From Staphylococcus condimenti (lineage in GTDB: Bacteria > Bacillota > Bacilli > Staphylococcales > Staphylococcaceae): a DNA stretch of 64,000 bases. Within the stretch, counting starts at the first letter, position 1, and each line of letters starts with the position of its first letter. The notes under the pieces were generated by a model that saw nothing but the letters and a program-made list of their open reading frames with translations, did not search any database and was not told the origin of the DNA. The DNA is taken from positions 1,674,001-1,738,000 of the forward strand of contig NZ_CP015114.1 of assembly GCF_001618885.1 (NCBI RefSeq), given 5' to 3'. The position numbers were made by a program, and so were the translations under genes. Positions 53,077 to 61,797 of the stretch are shown piece by piece.

Positions 53077-54309
53077 TTATCCTCTTCTTTGCGTGAAAGC
53101 AGTTGTGCCATTTTTCTTAATACTATTCCATAAACCTTTCCATATACTCAAATGCATATCAGGTTGTTTGCCATGTGCCATTAAATCAAATTGTTTTTCA
53201 TACCAGCTTAATTCAAGTACAGAAGACAATTTTTTATCTAGTGCTTTTATTCCAGTAGTAATCTTAGGTAATTCAATCTTTTCATAAGTACCATTTAATA
53301 TTTGATTTGGCAGGTCAGGATCTACTGCGAAAGGTTTTGCAATGCCGACCATATCAATAGAACCGCCTTCAAGAGCATCTTCCATACCTTCAGCAGAGCG
53401 GAAACCGCCAGTAACAACAATAGACGCTTTGACTAATTTACGTGCTTTATCAGCATAATCTAAGAAATATGCTTCACGTTTTTTAGAACTTTCGCGTACG
53501 TTGCTACCTTCAAACATAACAGGGTTTTCGTAGTTTCCACCTGAAATTTCTATTAAGTCAATACCTGCTTTATCGATAGCTTCTAACACTTGCATTGATT
53601 CTTCTTCAGTAAATCCGCCACGTTGGAAGTCTGCAGAATTTAATTTAATCGCAATAGGGAAATCCTCTCCAACTTGGCGACGCATTTCACGATACACTTC
53701 CATCAAGAAGCGCATACGATTTTCTGCATTACCGCCCCATTGATCTTCACGTTGATTATGATGGGGAGACAAGAATTGATTGATTAAATAACCGTGTGCA
53801 GCGTGAATTTGTACGCCTGTGAATCCTGCTTTTTTCGCAATTCGTGCAGTATTGCCGAAACGTTTAATTAAATCTAAAATTTCTTCTTCAGTTAATGCAC
53901 GTGGCGGGTTGAATGCTCCTTCAATTCCGCCTGATAATGGAATAGCGCTTGGTGCTACTGGTTGTTCAGATAGACTTTTTGGAGATTGTTTGCCTGGATG
54001 ATTAATCTGCATCCATAGTTCTGTATTTACTTGTGTTCCAGCTTGTGCCCAACGTTTCAACATTGGTAAATCACGCTCGTCTTCAATAACGATGTTGCCA
54101 GGTTCGCCTAATGCATTACGGTCAATCATGACATTGCCTGTCATCAATAAACCAGCACCTCCACGAGACCAGCGACGATATAAATTTACAATACTCACTG
54201 TAGGACTGTTATGACTATCTCCTAATGTTTCGCTCATAGATGCTTTATAAAAACGATTTTTAGTTGTGAAATTTGGTTGTTCTAATTTTGTACCCAATAA
54301 ATTTGTCAT
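53077..54309 (-). CDS. NADH:flavin oxidoreductase (Old Yellow Enzyme family)
   Basis: A 410-residue FMN enzyme. YKASMSETLGD near the start, AGLLMTGNVMID, QINHPGKQSP, GVQIHAAHGYLINQFLSPHHNQREDQWGG (the HxxH substrate motif) and VVTGGFRSAEGME/DMVGIAKPFAVDP at the C-terminus are OYE family blocks. It lacks the iron-sulfur extension of the dienoyl reductases. It likely reduces enones or other electrophiles. AGAAGGAG supports the ATG at 54309. The start is one base from the stop of the ArsR gene, so expression is coupled to the regulator. Confidence 0.88.
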   Translation of the reverse strand: MTNLLGTKLEQPNFTTKNRFYKASMSETLGDSHNSPTVSIVNLYRRWSRGGAGLLMTGNVMIDRNALGEPGNIVIEDERDLPMLKRWAQAGTQVNTELWMQINHPGKQSPKSLSEQPVAPSAIPLSGGIEGAFNPPRALTEEEILDLIKRFGNTARIAKKAGFTGVQIHAAHGYLINQFLSPHHNQREDQWGGNAENRMRFLMEVYREMRRQVGEDFPIAIKLNSADFQRGGFTEEESMQVLEAIDKAGIDLIEISGGNYENPVMFEGSNVRESSKKREAYFLDYADKARKLVKASIVVTGGFRSAEGMEDALEGGSIDMVGIAKPFAVDPDLPNQILNGTYEKIELPKITTGIKALDKKLSSVLELSWYEKQFDLMAHGKQPDMHLSIWKGLWNSIKKNGTTAFTQRRG

Positions 54310-54310
54310 A

Positions 54311-54673
54311 TTAAAACGCTCCTTCTTCACGTGGTTCATAATATTCTTCAATATAATCATTCATGTGATTAATTAGTTTTTGTAAAGATTTGATACTCGT
54401 ATTTTCAGGGTTAATGGAATAAAAATTCATTGTGCCGACTTTTTCTACTGTTACAACATTAGCTTCTTTTAATACGCGTAAGTGATAAGAAACAGCTGGA
54501 CGAGATAAATGTGTCTTCTCTGTAATTTCTCCAACACGCATTCCTTCATTACAGCCGATTTCTATTAATGCCAGCATAATTGCTTGGCGTGTTGCATCAC
54601 TAATCGCAATTAATACATCCTGACATTCTTGAAACTCATTTGTTAGTTTTTGTAATTCCTCAGGATTTTTCAT
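54311..54673 (-). CDS. ArsR family winged-helix repressor
   Basis: A 120-residue regulator: ISDATRQAIMLALIEIGCNEGMRVGEITEKTHLSRPAVSYHLRVLKEANVVTVEKVGTMNFYSI is a full ArsR winged helix. It has no CxC metal motif, so a metal-independent signal (perhaps an electrophile) is likely. GGAGGAG supports the ATG at 54673 rather than the frame start at 54694. It leads the operon with the ene-reductase and hydrolase and probably represses it. Confidence 0.87.
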   Translation of the reverse strand: MKNPEELQKLTNEFQECQDVLIAISDATRQAIMLALIEIGCNEGMRVGEITEKTHLSRPAVSYHLRVLKEANVVTVEKVGTMNFYSINPENTSIKSLQKLINHMNDYIEEYYEPREEGAF

Positions 54674-54706
54674 TAAACTCCTCCGTTCGTTCAAAGAATT
54701 AAACCA

Positions 54707-54720
54707 TTGAACAATTGAAC
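54707..54720. promoter_or_regulatory. Candidate operator of the ArsR regulator
   Basis: TTGAAC-AA-TTGAAC direct repeat about 35 bases upstream of the ArsR start, with a related TTCAAAG half-site nearer the gene. Confidence 0.4.
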
Positions 54721-54854
54721 TATAACACGATTACACCCTTTGTACACATTGAGAAAGCAAACGTAGATGTTTAAAATTTGAATAAGATAATAAATGTTTA
54801 AATCGTATGGACAGGAAAAGCTTCAATAGCAGTAGAAAAGAAAGTAGTACAAAA

Positions 54855-54884
54855 TAAAAAAGCCCAGACTTTAAAGTCTGAGCA
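54855..54884 (-). terminator. Terminator of the zinc-ribbon operon
   Basis: GCTCAGACTTTAAAGTCTGGGC hairpin on the minus strand, followed by T6. Confidence 0.88.
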
Positions 54885-54891
54885 GTTTCTA

Positions 54892-56193
54892 TTAATCTCC
54901 GTAACCAGAATCGATTTCATCACCATGCTCGTCATATTTTCTGACGTATCCATCGCTATCGATTTTATAAGATCCGGCTAAGTTGCCGTCTTTATCAGTG
55001 TATGAGAAGCCCCATCCACCGCCTGTTTTTTCTGGTTCTTTGAAAGTATATTCATCTGTATCTAGCAGGTGGCCTTCAAATGATTCAACTTTGTCGATAA
55101 CATTTTCGCGAGTCACTTCGTCATCACTTGAACTGCTGTCGTCATCGTCATCATCTTCGCTGCTTTCTTTATCTTCGATGTGTTTTGAAATAGCATTATC
55201 ATCAAATGATAGGTCTACATTTTCAGTAGAATCTCCATCTCCTGAGATTTTTACGATTTCTTTATCAGAAGTAAAGTTTTTACCTTCTACATCTGCTACT
55301 GCGTAAACTTCAACTTTTTCATCTGGAGGATAAGGTCCATATTCCTCACTCGAATCCATTTCATGTTTCTCATTATTGATATATAACGTTGTATCTGAGT
55401 CATAAATGTTTGAGTTGTCGATGTTCACGTAGAATTTAATCTGCTTGAAGTTTGGATTAGCTTGTTTCATATGTTGAGAAGAGAAGACTTGAAGTTGTCC
55501 TTTATAGTCTTTTCCATTCTCAGTTTTCGTTGCTTTCAGTTCATAATAGCCAAGCGGGAAGTCTCCGACTTTACCATTATCTCCAACAGTATGAGTTTTG
55601 CCTTCACGTGTAAATTTCAATTCATCGATATCTGACATACTGTCCATATAGATGTCGTATCTTGGAATATCAAATTTATAATCTTTAAAGAAAATCCATT
55701 TGCGTCCTTCTTGTTTAATATCCATGACTTTCTCACCGTTATATTCAACTAAGTTGCTGTCACGATGTTGATCTTGCATGCTTTTAGCTTTGTCTTTTAC
55801 TTGATCTGCCATTTTGTTGTTTAAGTCAGATTCATTCATTAAATCTAAAAAGGCTCTAGCTTCTTCTTTAGTTAAAGGTTTGCCGTCAGAGGTAACATTA
55901 TTTTTCAGTTGGTCAACATTATCATTTCTAATCGCAGAAGCGACTGAATCAGCTTTTTTAGTGACATTCATTTGTGTTTTTCCAACAAAGAACAAGATTA
56001 CCGCAATGATTGCGACAGCGATAAGTAATGCTATAATCACCCAAGCCAAAGGAGACATTGGTTTACGCGGTGATTGATTGCTGTATTGTGAAGTACGTCT
56101 AGGTTGTTGAGATTGATCGACCGGCGTTCCGCATTGTGTACAGACCTTTTGGCCCTCTTTAATTTCATGTCCACAATTTTTACAGTAACGCAT
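54892..56193 (-). CDS. Zinc-ribbon membrane protein, TcaA/YvbJ-like
   Basis: A 433-residue protein. Residues 3-26 are a zinc ribbon (CKNCGHEIKEGQKVCTQCG), 50-72 a membrane helix, and the rest extracellular, with Ig-like beta domains (YIFF-type KWIFFKDYKF, GDFPLGYYELKATKTENGKDYKGQLQVF, YGPYPPDEKVEVYA). There is an Asp/Ser-rich spacer near 345-360 and a small GWGFSYTDKDGNLAGSYKID end. Architecture and several motifs match S. aureus TcaA, involved in cell-envelope stress and glycopeptide susceptibility. Its ATG overlaps the stop of the gene before (TAATG). Confidence 0.8.
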   Translation of the reverse strand: MRYCKNCGHEIKEGQKVCTQCGTPVDQSQQPRRTSQYSNQSPRKPMSPLAWVIIALLIAVAIIAVILFFVGKTQMNVTKKADSVASAIRNDNVDQLKNNVTSDGKPLTKEEARAFLDLMNESDLNNKMADQVKDKAKSMQDQHRDSNLVEYNGEKVMDIKQEGRKWIFFKDYKFDIPRYDIYMDSMSDIDELKFTREGKTHTVGDNGKVGDFPLGYYELKATKTENGKDYKGQLQVFSSQHMKQANPNFKQIKFYVNIDNSNIYDSDTTLYINNEKHEMDSSEEYGPYPPDEKVEVYAVADVEGKNFTSDKEIVKISGDGDSTENVDLSFDDNAISKHIEDKESSEDDDDDDSSSSDDEVTRENVIDKVESFEGHLLDTDEYTFKEPEKTGGGWGFSYTDKDGNLAGSYKIDSDGYVRKYDEHGDEIDSGYGD

Positions 56194-57146
56194 TAGTAAC
56201 CACCGCCAAACGGTGAGAAATCATCCATTAGATCTTTGAAGCTGTCCATTAAGGAATTACGTACCATTTCACCATAAATCATTAAAACAATCAGCTGCAA
56301 TGCTATGTAAAGCAAAATACCGAAAAATACTGGAATACGAATGGCATGGAAGCTTGAGTATTTTGTAATGATATAAATAGCTGCTGAATAGAAACTGATA
56401 ATACCTAATAATGTTAAGAATGAACCGATAGAGATAATTTCCATTCTCAGTAATAGCACACCTAAAATAAATAAGATGAATGAGAATGTATTAACAAAGA
56501 CGAAATCAGATAATAATTTTACAAAACTGATTGGATCTTTAATCGTCAAGCGTGCTGTAAGTGCCAAAATGCCATAACCGAGTGCGATAAAGAGTACAAG
56601 ACTGAAGAAGAAATTAGATACGATACTGCCTTTAGAGACACCGAAGTAAGATATTTCTTTAGGTACTAAAAGCATAATTACAAGTAACGAAATGATTAAG
56701 AAAACAGCTGATAATATACCAATAAATTTAAGACTGAAAGGTTTATCTTCTGCTACGACACTGTCGTGTGTTTTAAAGAGTTTGCTGAAGAAGCTAGAAC
56801 CTTCATGTTTGATGTCATTTGCGTGTTGGTTGAATTTTTCTGAGTTGAATGTAGGTTGTTGGTTTGAAGTTGTGTGTTGTCCTTGATGGTTGTAGTTTGT
56901 ATGTTGTTCTTGTTGTGTTTGGTTGTAGTGTGTTTCGATGTTGGGATGTTTGAGTGTTTGACTGTTAGGTTGTGTTTCAGATTGTGTTTCAGCGTGTGAT
57001 GTTGATGTGGCGTTTGCGCGGGAAGTGTCAGGTTGGTCTTGCTTTTGTGAAGCAGCTACTGGTTTTGACTTTGTTAGGTCAGTTCCGCATTCGCCGCAGA
57101 AGCGGTCATCTGCACTTACAGGCGCACCACAATTCGGACAATACAT
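56193..57146 (-). CDS. Zinc-ribbon multi-pass membrane protein
   Basis: A 317-residue protein: zinc ribbon at residues 1-22 (MYCPNCGAPVSADDRFCGECG), then a Q/N/T/H-rich linker of about 100 residues, then six hydrophobic segments (about 145-300) in a Yip1/DUF-like membrane domain, ending FSPFGGGY. The frame continues upstream to 57218, but AAGGGGG lies before the ATG at 57146. It is translationally coupled to the TcaA-like gene, suggesting that they work together at the membrane. Function unknown. Confidence 0.8.
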   Translation of the reverse strand: MYCPNCGAPVSADDRFCGECGTDLTKSKPVAASQKQDQPDTSRANATSTSHAETQSETQPNSQTLKHPNIETHYNQTQQEQHTNYNHQGQHTTSNQQPTFNSEKFNQHANDIKHEGSSFFSKLFKTHDSVVAEDKPFSLKFIGILSAVFLIISLLVIMLLVPKEISYFGVSKGSIVSNFFFSLVLFIALGYGILALTARLTIKDPISFVKLLSDFVFVNTFSFILFILGVLLLRMEIISIGSFLTLLGIISFYSAAIYIITKYSSFHAIRIPVFFGILLYIALQLIVLMIYGEMVRNSLMDSFKDLMDDFSPFGGGY

Positions 57147-57438
57147 GGTAGTTCCCCCTTGTTTACTTTTAAATTTTTGTTTGTTTAGTACACAATATTG
57201 TATTGCGATTAATTTCATAGTAGCATACTCATATATAGATATCTATATCACAATAAAATTAATTATTTAAATTCTAAAAGTGTCTTTTTCAGTTGTAAAT
57301 TTTTGTTTAAATTGATGTAAAACTCACTTTTTAATTTAATCTTAAAGATATGATTAAAAGAATTTTTTAACCTAGTATCTTCCTAGTATTTTTCTTATAA
57401 TAACTGTAATGCAACCATTTTTGAAAGGGGATTTAAAT

Positions 57439-58179
57439 GTGAAGTTTTGTACGCACTGTGGGAAACCTTTAGAGCCGGATGAGAAATTTTGTTCAAAATG
57501 CGGAACAAAAGTACCAGAGAGTCAAAGAGAGAAACCGTCACGTTCAAATATGAACAGAGGGGGCGCGGTTAATCAACAACAAAGGCCATCGTCTAATCAT
57601 AAGAAGCCTGCTTGGTTGTTTGTTGTGATTGGATTTGTGATTGCTTTATTGATTTCTGGAATAGGTTATGCCGCTTATAATGCTTACAGTAATAAAAATG
57701 CTGATAAAGGTCAGGAGCATCATTCAACGACGTCTGATCAAAATCAAAGTACTACGAATAAAGAAGATGAATTGCCGGAAACGAAACCTGTCAGTATTAA
57801 TGTAAATACAGATAGTTTCAGTGAGAATTATATGAATGCAGATAATAGTAGCGGCTATGATGGTTTTTATATCGGTAATACGAAAGATAGTATTGAACAT
57901 AGCTACGGCAAAGCAGAAGGTACAATGGATATTAACGGAAATGAAGCATATCAATATGGCAACATAGCGGTAAGTTATGATAACAATAACCAAGTCGACC
58001 ATGTCTTTGTGACACCACATGATATGAGTACAAGTGAGTTTACAGACTTCCATAATACTCCTAATGAAAGACGGGGAGATACTTGGTATTATGATAAAAA
58101 CAAAGATAATGGTTATACGATTAAAGTCTATACAGATGGCAGTGAAGTACAAGCGATAGAGAATATAGATCAGATATAA
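57439..58179 (+). CDS. Zinc-ribbon single-pass membrane protein
   Basis: A 246-residue protein: zinc ribbon at residues 1-24 (KFCTHCGKPLEPDEKFCSKCG), a basic linker, a membrane helix at about 57-78, a charged spacer, and a C-terminal extracellular domain of about 130 residues. That domain is homologous to the one at 33446-34081. GTG start with AAGGGG 8 bases upstream; an upstream ATG at 57409 is in frame but lacks a ribosome site. It is divergent from the other two zinc-ribbon genes, with 292 bases between. Function unknown. Confidence 0.8.
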   Translation: MKFCTHCGKPLEPDEKFCSKCGTKVPESQREKPSRSNMNRGGAVNQQQRPSSNHKKPAWLFVVIGFVIALLISGIGYAAYNAYSNKNADKGQEHHSTTSDQNQSTTNKEDELPETKPVSINVNTDSFSENYMNADNSSGYDGFYIGNTKDSIEHSYGKAEGTMDINGNEAYQYGNIAVSYDNNNQVDHVFVTPHDMSTSEFTDFHNTPNERRGDTWYYDKNKDNGYTIKVYTDGSEVQAIENIDQI

Positions 58180-58226
58180 AAGGTTGATGAAACTGATATA
58201 ATATTATATTTTTTAGGAGGCTTATA

Positions 58227-59666
58227 ATGTATATTTCAAATATGAAATTAACTAATTTTCGTAGCTTCAACGGAATTAATGAATTACAATTTAATGATGG
58301 ATTAAACTTTTTTGTAGGAAATAATAACTGTGGAAAGACTACAGTTTTTAAAGCTGTAGAATTCATTCAAAATGGAAAAGATAAATGGGAATTTATTACT
58401 ATTGGAAAAGAAAAAGAAGAGATAGCTGTGGAAATCACATTAAGCGGAGATGATATAGAAGATATCGTAAATAATAATGAATTGAAAAAATATCAAAATT
58501 ATATATATGAAAAAAACGAAACTCTCAATATTACAATTAAGAGAAGTTCGAAAAATGATTCTGTAGTCCAAAACGGTAGAAAAAAGGATTTAGATATTAA
58601 AAATATTCGGACTTGGAATAATATAGAGAATCAATTTGAAAATCCCACTGGTATCGATAAAACGATAAATGCCCTGTTTGATGCTCAGTTTGTGTACTCG
58701 GATATAAAAAATGAAGAGTACCGAGATTTTGGAAAAACAAAAGTAATAGGAAAATTAATTAATAGTATAACTAAAGATTTTCAGCATTCAAAAGTTTATA
58801 AAGATTTAATTAAAGCTCATGAAAAAGCTTTTGGCGATGAAGGTTTGAAAAACTCGCTGCATGATACAGAAAAAGAGTTGCAAAAAATAATAAGTGAGCA
58901 ATACGGTGAAGCAGAAGTTGAATTTAAATTCGAATTACCAGATATGAATAATTTTTTAAAACATGGCACAATAAATTTAACTGAAAATAACATCACTACG
59001 GAAGTTAGTGAAAAAGGAACAGGAATGCAAAGAGCTTTAGCTATGAGCTTAATACAAGTATATTCTAATATAGTAAACAAAGAGAATGCTAAGCAACTTT
59101 TATTTTTTATAGATGAACCCGAAACTTTTTTGCATCCGAAAGCACAAGCTAGAATAATCAATGCCTTTAGAAAAATTTCCCGTGAAACCCAGGTATTTAT
59201 AACTACTCACTCTCCATATTTATTGAAACAGTTTGATAATGATATAGACGATATTAAAATATTCAAAAGTGAAAGCGATAGAAAAGTAATTTGTAGTCAA
59301 AATATTAATTCGTTTCCATTTAGCCCTACATGGGGAGAAATAAATTACTTAGCTTTTGATATAGTGAATGTCGAATTTTTTAATGAATTATATGGTTATT
59401 TGCAACATATATCCGGAGAAGACAAAATTACGAGCTTCGATTATTATTTAAAAAGAAAAGGTGTTAATAAAACTGTTGTATATAGAAGGAATTTTAAAGA
59501 TAAAATAAAAGATTACAATTATACTATCCCAACATATATAAGAAATCTGATACATCATCCTGAAAATCAAAACAATCAAACATTTACTGAAGAACAATTA
59601 AACGAAGCAATTGAAACATTATACTATATTAATAATAATTTGGGCTCAGAGCATTATAATAAGTAA
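58227..59666 (+). CDS. OLD-like AAA ATPase with C-terminal HEPN-like RNxxxH motif
   Basis: A 479-residue SMC/OLD-type ATPase. Walker A VGNNNCGKTTVFKAV near residue 30, ABC-type signature region EKGTGMQRALAMSLI near 260, and Walker B LLFFIDEPETFLHPKAQ followed by THSPYLL. No TOPRIM nuclease follows. Instead a short helical tail carries TYIRNLIHHPENQNNQTF, whose RNLIHH fits the RNxxxH motif of HEPN ribonucleases. Such ATPases occur in phage defence. AGGAGG ribosome site. AT-rich relative to the neighbours and unrelated to the zinc-ribbon genes, so possibly acquired. Confidence 0.82.
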   Translation: MYISNMKLTNFRSFNGINELQFNDGLNFFVGNNNCGKTTVFKAVEFIQNGKDKWEFITIGKEKEEIAVEITLSGDDIEDIVNNNELKKYQNYIYEKNETLNITIKRSSKNDSVVQNGRKKDLDIKNIRTWNNIENQFENPTGIDKTINALFDAQFVYSDIKNEEYRDFGKTKVIGKLINSITKDFQHSKVYKDLIKAHEKAFGDEGLKNSLHDTEKELQKIISEQYGEAEVEFKFELPDMNNFLKHGTINLTENNITTEVSEKGTGMQRALAMSLIQVYSNIVNKENAKQLLFFIDEPETFLHPKAQARIINAFRKISRETQVFITTHSPYLLKQFDNDIDDIKIFKSESDRKVICSQNINSFPFSPTWGEINYLAFDIVNVEFFNELYGYLQHISGEDKITSFDYYLKRKGVNKTVVYRRNFKDKIKDYNYTIPTYIRNLIHHPENQNNQTFTEEQLNEAIETLYYINNNLGSEHYNK

Positions 59667-59776
59667 GTTGATAATTGTAGTACTAGTATAAAAAAATCAT
59701 CTCAAAATTTTTGGCGGTTTTAAGCTTTTATATTAAGTGAAAGTGAAATATTACTAATTAATGTGTGCTATAAATG

Positions 59777-59816
59777 TTAAAAGACAACTCATCTCTCAAG
59801 ACGAGTTGTCTTTTGT
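59777..59816. terminator. Bidirectional terminator
   Basis: Perfect AAAAGACAACTC / GAGTTGTCTTTT stem between convergent genes. Confidence 0.93.
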
Positions 59817-59819
59817 ATG

Positions 59820-60170
59820 CTATTTTATTGTTATCTTACTTCCAACACCTATAAAAGGAACTTCTGTATCTTCTAAATATAATGTTCCGGATTGTTCCGC
59901 TTCTGTACTACCATCAAATTTCAATGTAATATGACCCAAGTTATTTAAATTTTTATTCACTGCATTACCAACTTTAGTAATCTCAAAAGTTTGATCATCA
60001 ATAATTAATTTATTTGTTTCTGTAATATCTTCTTCAACAGGATTTACATTGATAATATAGCAATAATCTTCTAACTCTGCCGGCGCATTACTGCCGAATA
60101 GAATCACCATTTTTTCTTCAGCAAATGCATTTGCGTCCTGTCCTAAATTAATAACTTCAGTTTGGTACAT
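59820..60170 (-). CDS. srlB: PTS glucitol/sorbitol-specific enzyme IIA
   Basis: A 116-residue EIIA-Gut. Blocks FGSNAPAELEDYCYI and LGHITLKFDGSTEAEQSGTLYLE place it in the family. As I recall it, E. coli SrlB has a phosphorylated histidine just after the CFI of its EEYCFIH block. Here the matching residue is isoleucine (YCYIINVN), while the later histidine in LGHITLKF is kept. Last gene of the operon, with AAAGGAG before the ATG. Function as phosphate donor should be verified. Confidence 0.85.
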   Translation of the reverse strand: MYQTEVINLGQDANAFAEEKMVILFGSNAPAELEDYCYIINVNPVEEDITETNKLIIDDQTFEITKVGNAVNKNLNNLGHITLKFDGSTEAEQSGTLYLEDTEVPFIGVGSKITIK

Positions 60171-60214
60171 AAATATGACTCCTTTATATCTTTTTATTTA
60201 TTTTGAGCAAATAG

Positions 60215-61234
60215 TTATTTATATAATCCGAAACTTGCTAACCAAGCAACGAATACCCTAGGCACACCATTTAAAAATCTTGAATAGAGAACGGAAGGTA
60301 CACCCACTTCAATTGTTTTTGTTTCTGCTTCTGCCAGCCCTAAACCAACAGGAATGAAGTCAGCAGCGTTTTGTGTATTGATTGCAAATAAAGCAGGTAA
60401 TGCCAAATTAGGAGGGATATTTCCTTTTCCAATTTCAACGCCAATTAGTGTTCCTAGTACTTGTCCGATTACACCGCCAGGTCCTAATAATGGACTTAAG
60501 AAAGGTAAGGAACAAATGAAACCGATTGCCATTAATCCCCAAATATTTCCTGCTAATGGAGACATAATTTTAGCGAACAAATCTCCTATACCAGATCCTT
60601 GAATAATCCCGATTAATAATGCTACAAACCCCATGAATGGTATAACAGTAAAGAGCATAGTTTCTACTGCATCTCTAGCGGCTTGGTAGAACGTATTAAT
60701 AACCTTACCTGCAGCTAAACCGATTTTTGTTAATAAACTTTTATTTTCTTGTTCGGCACGTGTTTCCATGATTTTTTTATCTTTAGAATATTTAGGCGTG
60801 CTTTCACTTTCTTTTTCACCTTGCTCTTTAGTAGCAGCAATTGTATTATTGTTCTCTGTAGATTCTTCAGAAAACGGAGAAACTTGTTCAACTCCTACGT
60901 TAGAAACATAAATGTTTTCAGTAATATATTGTCTTAAAGGACCACTTTTTCCTGTTGCCATAATATTGATTGTTGGAATTCCTTTTTTTGGATAAATACC
61001 ACATCTTAACGTACCGCCACAATCAATAATTACTGCCATAATTTCTTCTTCAGGAACAGAAGTTTCGAATCCATTGACTGGTTCAGCTCCTGTAATATCA
61101 GCAATTTTATCTACAATTTCAGGGCGATGGCCGCCTGTGATATAAACAAGTTTATTTTTTTCGCCTGTTACACCAATAATTAATGGACCTCCAAAACCAC
61201 CAGAACCTTTTACAATTTTAGCCTTTTCATTCAT
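60215..61234 (-). CDS. srlE: PTS glucitol/sorbitol-specific enzyme IIBC component
   Basis: A 339-residue protein. The N-terminal IIB domain (1-120) carries GSGGFGGPLIIG and the phospho-cysteine region IIDCGGTLRCGIYP. A charged linker of about 50 residues (120-170) follows. The C-terminal membrane part (about 180-330) includes FLSPLLGPGGVIGQVLG and QNAADFIPVGLGLAEA. Works with SrlA and SrlB to import and phosphorylate sorbitol or a related hexitol. Follows srlA by 11 bases. Confidence 0.92.
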   Translation of the reverse strand: MNEKAKIVKGSGGFGGPLIIGVTGEKNKLVYITGGHRPEIVDKIADITGAEPVNGFETSVPEEEIMAVIIDCGGTLRCGIYPKKGIPTINIMATGKSGPLRQYITENIYVSNVGVEQVSPFSEESTENNNTIAATKEQGEKESESTPKYSKDKKIMETRAEQENKSLLTKIGLAAGKVINTFYQAARDAVETMLFTVIPFMGFVALLIGIIQGSGIGDLFAKIMSPLAGNIWGLMAIGFICSLPFLSPLLGPGGVIGQVLGTLIGVEIGKGNIPPNLALPALFAINTQNAADFIPVGLGLAEAETKTIEVGVPSVLYSRFLNGVPRVFVAWLASFGLYK

Positions 61235-61245
61235 AGCAGCTCACC

Positions 61246-61797
61246 TTATCCTTCCATTTTAACTTCAGTACTTAATTTAACGTTTTGTTGTTTTTCTACA
61301 TAACTTGTTGTAAAGTCTGTAATCCAACCGCCAATGAAGTTCATAACTAAACCAACAAGGAGGTATCGTACAGCTAAATCTGCTGTTGGTAATCCTAGCT
61401 TTTCAATACCATGAGCGATTCCTAAGAAAATAAACAATTCAGCCGGGTTAATATGTGGAAAAATACCATTACTTGTATGTGCGAATTGCGCAGCAGAAGC
61501 AAAATAACTTGGTTTGTACTTTTCAGGCATAAATCTTCCTAATGAGTGAACCATTGGATTAGCTAACATAAATGAACCTAAAAATGGTAAAACTAAATAT
61601 CTCATTAGTGGGTTCTTAGATGACTTTGTGGCAATAGTATTAATACGATCTTCACCAATTAATTGGATTAACGTATTCATAGCAATTAATAACATTAACA
61701 CTAAAGGTACAATAGAACCCATCCAGTCAATAAACGTATCTGCTCCTGTTTGGAATAATTTGATAAAACCTTCAGCGAATTTAACGATGTAATCCAT
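61246..61797 (-). CDS. srlA: PTS glucitol/sorbitol-specific enzyme IIC
   Basis: A 183-residue membrane subunit with about four hydrophobic segments. The FAEGFIKLFQTGADTFIDWMGSIVPLVLMLLI start, NPLMRYLVLPFLGSFMLANPM and the HTSNGIFPHINPAELFIFLG motif are typical of EIIC2-Gut. ATG with AAAGGGG 8 bases upstream; it overlaps the end of gutM by 17 bases. Forms the permease with SrlE. Confidence 0.92.
   Translation of the reverse strand: MDYIVKFAEGFIKLFQTGADTFIDWMGSIVPLVLMLLIAMNTLIQLIGEDRINTIATKSSKNPLMRYLVLPFLGSFMLANPMVHSLGRFMPEKYKPSYFASAAQFAHTSNGIFPHINPAELFIFLGIAHGIEKLGLPTADLAVRYLLVGLVMNFIGGWITDFTTSYVEKQQNVKLSTEVKMEG

Noticed and set aside
53034..53111. Longer N-terminus of the alpha/beta hydrolase overlapping the ene-reductase
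   Set aside because: The ATG at 53111 lacks a ribosome site; GAGGAAA directly precedes the ATG pair at 53033/53030, and the extension looks like out-of-frame sequence.
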